Assembly: GCF_024498135.1 (NCBI RefSeq) | Contig: NZ_JANHOH010000002.1 | Span: 372,001-436,000, forward strand | Reading direction: 5' to 3' | Length of the DNA stretch: 64,000 nucleotides | Source: Mucilaginibacter aquariorum | GTDB taxonomy: Bacteria > Bacteroidota > Bacteroidia > Sphingobacteriales > Sphingobacteriaceae | Shown here: positions 42,949 to 49,414 of the stretch, piece after piece | Layout: every line of letters starts with the position of its first letter | Numbering within the stretch: position 1 is the first letter of the stretch | Translations under genes and position numbers: made by a program | Notes under the pieces: generated by a model | Told to the model about the DNA's origin: nothing | Databases searched by the model: none | The model's input: the letters and a program-made list of their open reading frames with translations, nothing else

Positions 42949-43649
42949 TACAAACTGCTAATAGCTCTTAGCATTTCCCGCTTGCCCGGTGCGCCGGGGG
43001 CTTTCTGTACTTTTAGGCCTAATGCTTTAATTGTGCGTTTAAGGTTGCCGGTTATGGCATAAGTTACAAACACACCGCCGGGTTTTAAAAACTTAAGGGT
43101 ATGGATAATGGCTTCTTCACTCCACATTTCGGGTTGGTGAACTGCGGCGAAGGCGTCAAAATAAATAACATCATATTGTACCGGGGATGAAAAACTGGCA
43201 AGCGTGGTTGCTGCTATTTGCAACTGAACATGGTTGTTCAGTTGAACCGATGTCGCTAATGAAGCCAGATAATGTTGCAGGAAGCTTTCCCAAATAGGGG
43301 TGGGTACATATTGATTATAGCCGGTTTTACTTATCATTTCATCCGTTAGCGGATAGGCCTCGATGCCGGTATATTGCAGGTTTATTTGTTGTTGGGTGCA
43401 AAAATCGGCGCTAAGCAAAAAATTAAGGCCGGTGCCAAAGCCAACTTCAAGTATCGAAACAGATGTGTTATTGTTGGGGCTATTGTCTAAAAAATATTCC
43501 AGTCCCGATTTAACAAATACGTGCAGGCTTTCCTGCAACGCCCCGTGGCGCGAATGGTAGTTTTCGCCAACCAACGCGTTATAAATGGTGTTTGAACCAT
43601 CGGCGGTGCTAACAATTTGTAAATGGTTGGGCTGTTGGTCGGGACTCAT
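42948..43649 (-). CDS. mnmD: tRNA 5-methylaminomethyl-2-thiouridine methyltransferase, single-domain MnmD
   Basis: A 233-residue SAM-dependent methyltransferase corresponding to the first half of E. coli MnmC. SAM motif I is VSILEVGFGTGLNFLL, and the conserved YHSRHGALQESLHVF precedes it. FDAFAAVHQPEMWSEE near residue 170 is also typical. It would methylate the wobble uridine of tRNAs for Glu, Gln and Lys in the last step of mnm5s2U synthesis. The FAD-containing MnmC2 half is absent, as in other Bacteroidota and Gram-positives. A heptamer repeat abuts its 3' end and a -7 element lies 16 bases before the start. Confidence 0.88.
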   Translation of the reverse strand: MSPDQQPNHLQIVSTADGSNTIYNALVGENYHSRHGALQESLHVFVKSGLEYFLDNSPNNNTSVSILEVGFGTGLNFLLSADFCTQQQINLQYTGIEAYPLTDEMISKTGYNQYVPTPIWESFLQHYLASLATSVQLNNHVQLQIAATTLASFSSPVQYDVIYFDAFAAVHQPEMWSEEAIIHTLKFLKPGGVFVTYAITGNLKRTIKALGLKVQKAPGAPGKREMLRAISSL

Positions 43650-43665
43650 GTTTGAAGATAAACGT

Positions 43666-43673
43666 CAAATATA
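43666..43673 (-). promoter_or_regulatory. -7 promoter element of mnmD
   Basis: TATATTTG on the minus strand, exact TAnnTTTG, 16 bases before the ATG. Confidence 0.55.
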
Positions 43674-43843
43674 AGCCCTAACAGGAGATTTATGCTAAGG
43701 ATGGGATCTAAACTTTAAGAGGTAGCCACAATTACGCTGTCATGAGCGTAAGCTGTTTAGCTTGTTGCATAATCGGGTAAGGTAATGCTGCGTCTTTCAT
43801 TAATCGGTAATCAATTCACCTATTTGTTTAGCGCTTTATAATC

Positions 43844-44059
43844 CTACTTTTTGTTGTTGGAGGCCATTTTAAGTGTCTGCAATTTATACTCGGCAGCTTT
43901 TTTCATATACAGCGGTTGTACATCCTGTGCCTGGGCCAATACCTTATTTAATTTTTTACGGTTCTGTTTATCAAATTTAAGTATCAGATACACAATAGCT
44001 GATCCTGCCACCAGGAAGTAAAAAAATGTTGCTGTAGAAGCAGTGAAAAAATCGTTCAT
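43844..44059 (-). CDS. Small membrane protein of unknown function
   Basis: A 71-residue protein starting MNDFFTAS. One transmembrane helix covers about residues 8-28 (FFYFLVAGSAIVYLILKF), followed by a basic cytoplasmic tail with many lysines and glutamines (KQNRKKLNKVLAQAQDV). An in-frame TTG at 44095 would add 12 residues (MSNKLNKERVIY) but that start has no support. It is an isolated minus-strand gene between mnmD and the amidase gene, and no family is recognised. It could be a membrane anchor or regulator; this cannot be told from sequence. Confidence 0.6.
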   Translation of the reverse strand: MNDFFTASTATFFYFLVAGSAIVYLILKFDKQNRKKLNKVLAQAQDVQPLYMKKAAEYKLQTLKMASNNKK

Positions 44060-44255
44060 ATAAATTACCCTCTCTTTATTCAATTTATTTGACAAGTGTT
44101 TTGGTTTGAATTATTACGGGCAAGCCGGTATTTAGGTTACGTTTTTTTTAAAATGATGCCAACTTTGTAGGGCCGATATTGTAATATGATAAGTGTGTTA
44201 ATAAAAAACAGGATATAAACATTATCAGTATGTTATGTTTTCAGAACAATCGGTA

Positions 44256-44263
44256 TACCTTTG
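44256..44263 (+). promoter_or_regulatory. -7 promoter element of the amidase gene, predicted leaderless
   Basis: TACCTTTG ends 4 bases before the ATG at 44268. The in-frame ATG at 44235 lies upstream of this promoter element and is therefore not the likely start. Confidence 0.65.
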
Positions 44264-44267
44264 CGCT

Positions 44268-45080
44268 ATGTTATCAAGGCACTTAAAACCTACCTTATAT
44301 TATACGGTTTTTATAATTTTAATGCATGCCACTTTCCCGGCATTATCCCAAACTACACGTAAGGAGTTGCCAGAACGTTCCTTTAAGTTTAAAACAATAG
44401 TGATCGACCCCGGCCATGGCGGTAAAGACCCCGGGGCACATGGCGCCTACTCTAATGAAAAAACAATTGCCCTTAGCATAGCCAAAAAACTAAAAGTTGC
44501 TATAAATAACGAGGTAAGCGGCGTTGACGTGATCATGACCCGCAGTACCGATAAATTTATTGAGTTGCACAGGCGTGCCGATATCGCTAACGATAATAAA
44601 GCCAACCTGTTCATATCTATACATTGTAATTCGTCGCCCCAAAACGTAGGTACCAGTCGTGGCGTATTATTGCTGGTTTACGGTTACCATCGCAAAGGGG
44701 AACAACTGGAGGCCATACGCGAAAATGCATCTATCTTTATAGAAAAAGATTATAAAAAGAAATACAGCGGTTATGGTGAAGATGCCGCGGTTAATGCCAT
44801 TGTACTGGCCGCTTTTCAGCAACGCTACCGGAAGCAGAGCGTGCACTTTGGCAACCTGTTAAACCACGAATTTAAAGTAAATAATGGCCGTAAGAGTTTA
44901 GGCGTGAGGGAACAGGGGGTACTGGTATTACAGCAAAGCGGCATGCCGGGCCTGCTTATAGAAACAGGTTATATAAATAACCCATCTGATGAGAAATATC
45001 TGAATTCGGCAGATGGACAAAACGATATAGTGCAATCGATATTAGCAGCTATAAAAAAGTATAAGGAAAGTTTTGATTAG
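44268..45080 (+). CDS. N-acetylmuramoyl-L-alanine amidase (AmiC type)
   Basis: A 270-residue exported zinc amidase (Amidase_3). After a signal segment (YYTVFIILMHATFPALS) the catalytic domain begins: H50 in VIDPGHGGKDPGA, E64 in AYSNEKTIALSIAK, H at about 117 in FISIHCNSS, and the catalytic glutamate in LLIETGYINNPSDE. It cleaves the bond between N-acetylmuramic acid and the stem peptide during cell separation. There is no extra cell-wall-binding domain visible. Start at 44268 is chosen because a -7 element sits 4 bases upstream. The next gene, an oxidoreductase, is 87 bases away. Confidence 0.92.
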   Translation: MLSRHLKPTLYYTVFIILMHATFPALSQTTRKELPERSFKFKTIVIDPGHGGKDPGAHGAYSNEKTIALSIAKKLKVAINNEVSGVDVIMTRSTDKFIELHRRADIANDNKANLFISIHCNSSPQNVGTSRGVLLLVYGYHRKGEQLEAIRENASIFIEKDYKKKYSGYGEDAAVNAIVLAAFQQRYRKQSVHFGNLLNHEFKVNNGRKSLGVREQGVLVLQQSGMPGLLIETGYINNPSDEKYLNSADGQNDIVQSILAAIKKYKESFD

Positions 45081-45167
45081 TGGGGGTGTTTTAGCGGGGT
45101 GTTTTCTCTTAACTTAATTATAGGTATAAAATTTGTGCAATAATTAATTCACCTAACATATACCATC

Positions 45168-46271
45168 ATGAAACCAACTATTAAAACATCGCGCAGGGAT
45201 TTTATACGTACAGGTTCATTAGGCGCCGGGGCATTGGTGCTGGGTTCGGCCTTATCATCATTGGCTTGTACTAAAGCTGATAAACGGTTAGGAATTGCCC
45301 TGGTTGGCTTAGGTGGCTACAGCGGCGGGCAACTGGCACCGGCCTTGCAGCATACCAAAAACTGTTACCTGGCAGGTATAGTAACCGGTACACCCGCCAA
45401 AGCCGAAGATTGGTCAAAAAAGTACAACATCCCTCAAAAGAATATTTATAACTATCAAACTTTTGATGATATAGCCAATAATAAGGATATTGATATTGTG
45501 TACGTTGTGCTGCCGGTATCCATGCATAAAGAATATACTATTAGGGCAGCTAAAGCCGGTAAGCATGTAATATGCGAAAAGCCGATGGCGTTAAACGCCA
45601 TCGAATGCGGGGAAATGATAGACGCTTGCAAAAAGGCTGATCGTTTACTTTCTATAGGTTACCGCCTGCATTTTGAACCACACACGCAGGAAGTAATGCG
45701 CCTGGGGCAGAAACAAGTTTTTGGCAAGGTAACCAAAGTGGAAACCGGAAATGGGTTTACCTATAACGGCGACCCCAACGCGTGGCGCTTAAAGAAGGCC
45801 CTGGCTGGCGGCGGTGGATTAATGGATATGGGTATTTACGCCATACAAGGCGCACGCTATACATTGGGCCAGGAACCTGTTGCGGTTAAAGCCACTCAAG
45901 AAAAAACCCGTCCCGAATTATTTAAGGATGTTGACGAAACTGTTTTTTGGGAGCTGCAATTCCCCGGTGGGGCAAAGGTTACGGGTAAAAGCAGCTATAA
46001 CAACGATTGGGGGTACTTACGGGCCCAGGCCGAGAAAGGAAACTTCGAACTGGAACCTGCCTACGGTTATGGTGGACTGGATGGTAAAATAAACGACAAG
46101 CCCATGCAGATACCCAATATTAGGCAACAGACTGCGCAGATGGATGATTTTGCCACATGTGTTAATCTAAAAAAACAAAGCCGCGTGCCCGGCGAAGAGG
46201 GATTAAAGGATATGAAAGTTATTGATGCTATTTACCGCAGTTTGGATAGTGGTAAGTGGGAGAAGATATAA
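45168..46271 (+). CDS. Tat-exported Gfo/Idh/MocA oxidoreductase
   Basis: A 367-residue NAD(P)-dependent oxidoreductase with a twin-arginine signal (TSRRDFIRTG) followed by a hydrophobic stretch and CTKADK. The Rossmann fold starts at IALVGLGGYSGGQLA and the catalytic lysine motif is EKPMALNAIECG. The C-terminal substrate domain includes GGGGLMDMGIYAIQGARY. Periplasmic members of this family act like glucose-fructose oxidoreductase with a tightly bound cofactor, or as retaining glycosidases in some branches. The substrate is not known. A family C repeat arm follows the gene. Confidence 0.9.
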   Translation: MKPTIKTSRRDFIRTGSLGAGALVLGSALSSLACTKADKRLGIALVGLGGYSGGQLAPALQHTKNCYLAGIVTGTPAKAEDWSKKYNIPQKNIYNYQTFDDIANNKDIDIVYVVLPVSMHKEYTIRAAKAGKHVICEKPMALNAIECGEMIDACKKADRLLSIGYRLHFEPHTQEVMRLGQKQVFGKVTKVETGNGFTYNGDPNAWRLKKALAGGGGLMDMGIYAIQGARYTLGQEPVAVKATQEKTRPELFKDVDETVFWELQFPGGAKVTGKSSYNNDWGYLRAQAEKGNFELEPAYGYGGLDGKINDKPMQIPNIRQQTAQMDDFATCVNLKKQSRVPGEEGLKDMKVIDAIYRSLDSGKWEKI

Positions 46272-46284
46272 CATCTCTCCATCA

Positions 46285-46318
46285 CGTCATTGCGAGGTAC
46301 GAAGCAATCTCTTTAGGA
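46285..46318 (+). repeat. Family C repeat arm, copy 4
   Basis: CGTCATTGCGAGGTACGAAGCAATCTCTTTAGGA. Similarity to copy 2 extends beyond the arm: AGGATATGTTGCGAATATGC here against AGGATAGGTAGCAAACATGC there. No second arm or D element follows. Confidence 0.7.
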
Positions 46319-46373
46319 TATGTTGCGAATATGCATAGCTCCCGGGTAATAGATCATTATATTTACATCACAA

Positions 46374-47192
46374 ATGCCAACTATGCAATTTAAACGAATA
46401 CTCTTAATGGCCCTGATACCCCAACTCATAACTGCATTTAGCTTTGCGCAAAAAATACCTTACGGCAAAAACGCGGCAGTAGGTAAGTATTATAATATAC
46501 ACGGCATTAAACTATATGTTGAAGAATATGGTAAAGGGCAACCCTTATTAATGATACATGGCAATGGCGGCGATATGAGCGCCTTTAGCAAAAATGTACC
46601 CTATTTTTCAAAAAAGTACAGGGTGATATTGGTAGATAGCCGGTCGCAGGGGAAATCAATTGATCCTAATCCCTCACTTACTTTCGAGCAAATGGCCGAT
46701 GATTTCGCCGCCCTGCTTGATGTGATGCACATCCCTAAGGCGTACCTGTTAGGCTGGAGCGATGGCGGCATTAACGCCATACTAATGGCTATTCGCCATC
46801 CCGATAAGGTTATCAAACTGGCGTCTACCGGGGCAAACATCACACCGGATGCCAGCGCGTTTGTAGATGGCAGCTGGGCAAATTCAGAAAAATATTATAA
46901 AGAAAACAAGAACAAAGTTTGGCGTACAGCTGCCGAGAAAAATGCCTGGAAAATGTTTATGCTGGATTGGGAACAGCCCAATATTAAACTTGCAGACTTA
47001 AAGAAAGTTAAATGCCCGGCGTTTATCATAGCCGGCGACCATGATGTTATTGCCGATAAGCACACCCGTTTAATACAGCAAAACATACCCGGTTCAAAGT
47101 TATGGATAGTGAAGAACTCCGGGCATGGTACATTGGTTGAACATGCAACAGCATTCAATAAAAGGGTTGACACCTTCTTTGCTGATAAATAG
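46374..47192 (+). CDS. Exported alpha/beta hydrolase
   Basis: A 272-residue serine hydrolase with a signal peptide (cleavage after SFAQ). The oxyanion loop is MIHGNGGDMSAF, the nucleophile elbow is GWSDGGINA, the acid is in IAGDHDVIADKHT and the histidine in NSGHGTLVEHA. The three residues of the triad are in the right order and spacing. The substrate is not predictable; similar exported hydrolases act on esters or lactones. A second ATG 9 bases downstream could equally be the start. The palindrome at 47216-47235 lies just after the stop. Confidence 0.87.
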   Translation: MPTMQFKRILLMALIPQLITAFSFAQKIPYGKNAAVGKYYNIHGIKLYVEEYGKGQPLLMIHGNGGDMSAFSKNVPYFSKKYRVILVDSRSQGKSIDPNPSLTFEQMADDFAALLDVMHIPKAYLLGWSDGGINAILMAIRHPDKVIKLASTGANITPDASAFVDGSWANSEKYYKENKNKVWRTAAEKNAWKMFMLDWEQPNIKLADLKKVKCPAFIIAGDHDVIADKHTRLIQQNIPGSKLWIVKNSGHGTLVEHATAFNKRVDTFFADK

Positions 47193-47215
47193 GGATTTGT
47201 CATTAGTTTTTCAAA

Positions 47216-47235
47216 AAAGATGTTTAAACATCTTT
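47216..47235. promoter_or_regulatory. Perfect 20-bp dyad upstream of the YceI gene
   Basis: AAAGATGTTT followed directly by AAACATCTTT, a gapless palindrome. It lies 27 bases before the -7 element of the YceI gene. Lack of a loop points to a dimeric DNA-binding protein rather than a terminator. MarR-type regulators are often linked to YceI genes in this phylum, but none is adjacent. Confidence 0.55.
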
Positions 47236-47262
47236 GTATTGATTACATGTCAAACCTTTATC

Positions 47263-47270
47263 TATCTTTG
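47263..47270 (+). promoter_or_regulatory. -7 promoter element of the YceI gene
   Basis: TATCTTTG, exact TAnnTTTG; a TTG lies 21 bases upstream. It also excludes the in-frame ATG at 47220 as the start. Confidence 0.6.
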
Positions 47271-47306
47271 GATCATTCAAAAAATATTAAACTGAAAAAA
47301 TTAACA

Positions 47307-47882
47307 ATGAAAAAAATCTTGACATTAGCTGCAGCGGCATTATTTATGCAGACGGCTGTATTTGCGCAAAGCACCTGGAAAGTTGACAAAGCCCACTCAC
47401 AAGTAAAATTTACTATTACCCACCTTGCAGTATCTGATGTTGATGGTAATTTTAAAGATTTTGATGCAAGCATTTTGGCTGCAAAACCAGATTTTAGCGA
47501 CGCTAAATACACTTTTACTGCAAACACCGCATCTGTAAGCACAGATAACGAAAGACGTGATGGTCACTTAAAATCTGCTGATTTTTTCGACGTTGCTAAA
47601 TACCCAACCCTAACTTTTGTTAGCACAAGTGTTAAACCCGCAGGCACAAACAAATACAAAGTTACAGGTAACTTAACATTAAACGGTGTTACTAAACCGG
47701 TTGTATTAGATGCTACTTACCGTGGTACAATTACCAACCCAATGACTAAAGGCCCTGATGCCGGTTTCAAAATTACAGGTACCATCAAACGTTCTGATTT
47801 TGGTTTCGGTAGCAAATTTAGCTCACCAATGCTAAGCGACGAAGTTGAACTAAGCGCAAACGGCGAATTCCTGAAACAATAA
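47307..47882 (+). CDS. YceI family periplasmic protein
   Basis: A 191-residue exported protein: a signal peptide (KKILTLAAAALFMQTAVFAQ) followed by the YceI beta-barrel. Signatures are WKVDKAHSQVKFTITHLAVS, DGNFKDFDASI, RRDGHLKSADFFDVAKYPT and LTLNGVTKPVVLDA. YceI barrels bind long hydrophobic isoprenoid molecules such as polyprenyl quinones in the periplasm. The ATG at 47307 is chosen because the -7 element lies at 47263-47270 and a signal peptide begins exactly here. Codon use looks like a well expressed gene. It ends at a bidirectional terminator. Confidence 0.92.
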   Translation: MKKILTLAAAALFMQTAVFAQSTWKVDKAHSQVKFTITHLAVSDVDGNFKDFDASILAAKPDFSDAKYTFTANTASVSTDNERRDGHLKSADFFDVAKYPTLTFVSTSVKPAGTNKYKVTGNLTLNGVTKPVVLDATYRGTITNPMTKGPDAGFKITGTIKRSDFGFGSKFSSPMLSDEVELSANGEFLKQ

Positions 47883-47903
47883 TAGTTTTTCAATATAAAT
47901 TCG

Positions 47904-47938
47904 AAAAAGCGACTTCCATTAATTGGGGTCGCTTTTTT
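47904..47938. terminator. Bidirectional terminator between the YceI and DUF2147 genes
   Basis: AAAAAGCGAC / GTCGCTTTTT stem around an imperfect centre (TTCCATTAATTGGG) followed by T-rich sequence on both strands. Confidence 0.8.
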
Positions 47939-48416
47939 ATGGCTTAGCTGTTACTCGTTTAAAGGTCAAGGTTTTACCCAGCAGTTTAACCTTCCAGTAG
48001 CCTTTTACTTTTAGCAGGCCGGTTTTATCAATATGTGCCGCGGCACTCCAGTATTTGCCACTTTGCACTTCGTAGATCTTGCCACCTTCCCATGAATTTG
48101 ATTTTGAATTATAGGTTAGGTTCTCCACTACATCAAGGCCGAGCACTTTACGGCTGCGCAGTGCCGGGTCGGGGTTTTTTATATCGGTAATAGTTTCCAT
48201 TGGTTTGGCTTTTGAAACGCCGCCGGTAAACCATACCATCTTTGCTTTAAAAGTATTTTTATAAGGATAAACCTCCACTATCAGGTTTTTCTCAGTTGAT
48301 TCCCATTTGCCGCAAATGCGATTGGCTTTGGTGCCTGTGTCATCAAAGGGGCGGCCTGCTTTAACTGTAGTGAAAGAACAAAGGACAATCAGCAATAAAG
48401 TATAAAAATTACGCAT
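47937..48416 (-). CDS. DUF2147 domain exported protein
   Basis: A 159-residue exported protein with a signal peptide (FYTLLLIVLCSFTTVKAGRP) and a DUF2147 domain: CGKWESTEKNLIVEVYP, KAKMVWFTGG, IKNPDPALRSRKVLGLDVVENL and SGKYWSAAAHIDKTGLLKVKGYW. The family forms a small beta-barrel in the periplasm and is widespread in Proteobacteria and Bacteroidota, without a known role. The arrangement is convergent with the YceI gene, sharing one terminator. No promoter element is obvious within 100 bases. Confidence 0.87.
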   Translation of the reverse strand: MRNFYTLLLIVLCSFTTVKAGRPFDDTGTKANRICGKWESTEKNLIVEVYPYKNTFKAKMVWFTGGVSKAKPMETITDIKNPDPALRSRKVLGLDVVENLTYNSKSNSWEGGKIYEVQSGKYWSAAAHIDKTGLLKVKGYWKVKLLGKTLTFKRVTAKP

Positions 48417-48551
48417 ACAGGGGAATAGGGTAGTGCTGCTTTATCCACAGCTAAAAACATAACGCATAAATACGTAATTGTTTGAGATAACTATAAAGAT
48501 TATTTAACTGACATGTTAAATTGTTTGTATTTTAGATGCTTAAACCTTGTT

Positions 48552-49307
48552 ATGAATAAAATCTTCCTTTTGCTAATTGTCCTATCATTAATTATTTCCT
48601 TTCAATCCTGCAAAAAGGACGGTGCTAAACCACAGTTAGAACAAAGTAAAATTTATTTGGTTAGCAAAATAACTATTGACGATGTATTTGGAACTCATCG
48701 AGCTATCAAGTTCACCTATGATAATAACAATAGAATAATAACTTATTCTTCTGAACTATATAATCAATACGAAACGGGGGCTGGTGACCCTTTACGGCTT
48801 ACTTATGATAATGATAACAAGCTTATTTTAGTAGAACAGGGTGCGCCGGGCAAGCAGCCCGTTAGTAAGATTAAATTTGTATATATCCATAGTAAGCCCG
48901 ACGATAAGCCCGAAGATATTTCTTACGATAATGGTATAACTACAACTGTATATACTGTGTTTTTAAACAATCAGAACCGGATAATGAAGGTAAATAAAGG
49001 GCTTACCTCACTTTACGATAATAATGGTCATTTGATTTTTTTTGGAGGGGTAGACGGTAGTTTGAACCTTGATTTGTGGGGTAACAAATTCGATGATAAA
49101 AACAATCCGTTTTTAAATGTTGCGGGGCTAAACCCTTACGTTAATTATGTAGCAGAGCCTTACCCGGTAGTAACGCTTAATAATATTACTCAAACTATGT
49201 TAGTCCATCTATTAAATTTAGCTACAATGCAGATAACTTCCCTACAAAGAAAGTGGTCAAACATTTTAACGGTGGCGAGGAAATCACCACTTACGAATAC
49301 ATTGTAA
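48552..49307 (+). CDS. Lipoprotein of unknown function, frameshifted near its end
   Basis: About 251 residues: a signal peptide and lipobox (ISFQSC) followed by a repetitive strand pattern (FTYDNNNRI, LTYDNDNKLI) like other surface-exposed repeat lipoproteins of Bacteroidota. The start at 48552 is preferred over 48513. The last 38 codons of the open frame have an unlikely composition. In the +2 frame from about 49194 the peptide continues naturally (YVSPSIKFSYNADNFPTKKV ... EEITTYEYIVR) and stops at 49310-49312. A missing A in the run at 49192-49194 would restore one frame, giving ITQNYVSPSIKF. So the gene is probably a recent frameshift, or there is a base error here. Confidence 0.7.
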   Translation: MNKIFLLLIVLSLIISFQSCKKDGAKPQLEQSKIYLVSKITIDDVFGTHRAIKFTYDNNNRIITYSSELYNQYETGAGDPLRLTYDNDNKLILVEQGAPGKQPVSKIKFVYIHSKPDDKPEDISYDNGITTTVYTVFLNNQNRIMKVNKGLTSLYDNNGHLIFFGGVDGSLNLDLWGNKFDDKNNPFLNVAGLNPYVNYVAEPYPVVTLNNITQTMLVHLLNLATMQITSLQRKWSNILTVARKSPLTNTL

Positions 49308-49375
49308 GATAACCTTACGAAAACGTAATAGTTAATTTATTAACCACCCAAAAGGTGTATTTGCTACACACTTTA

Positions 49376-49383
49376 TATATTTG
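49376..49383 (+). promoter_or_regulatory. -7 promoter element of the GH3 gene
   Basis: TATATTTG, exact TAnnTTTG, 31 bases before the ATG at 49415. Confidence 0.5.
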
Positions 49384-49414
49384 AGATGTAAACCAATATA
49401 TACTTCTCATCTGT

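Noticed and set aside
43732..43800. 22-codon minus-strand mini-frame (MKDAALPYPIMQQ...)
   Set aside because: Too short to support without conservation data and no promoter element near it.
44235..44267. Upstream ATG giving eleven more residues for the amidase
   Set aside because: The -7 element at 44256-44263 lies downstream of it; the signal peptide also begins properly at 44268.
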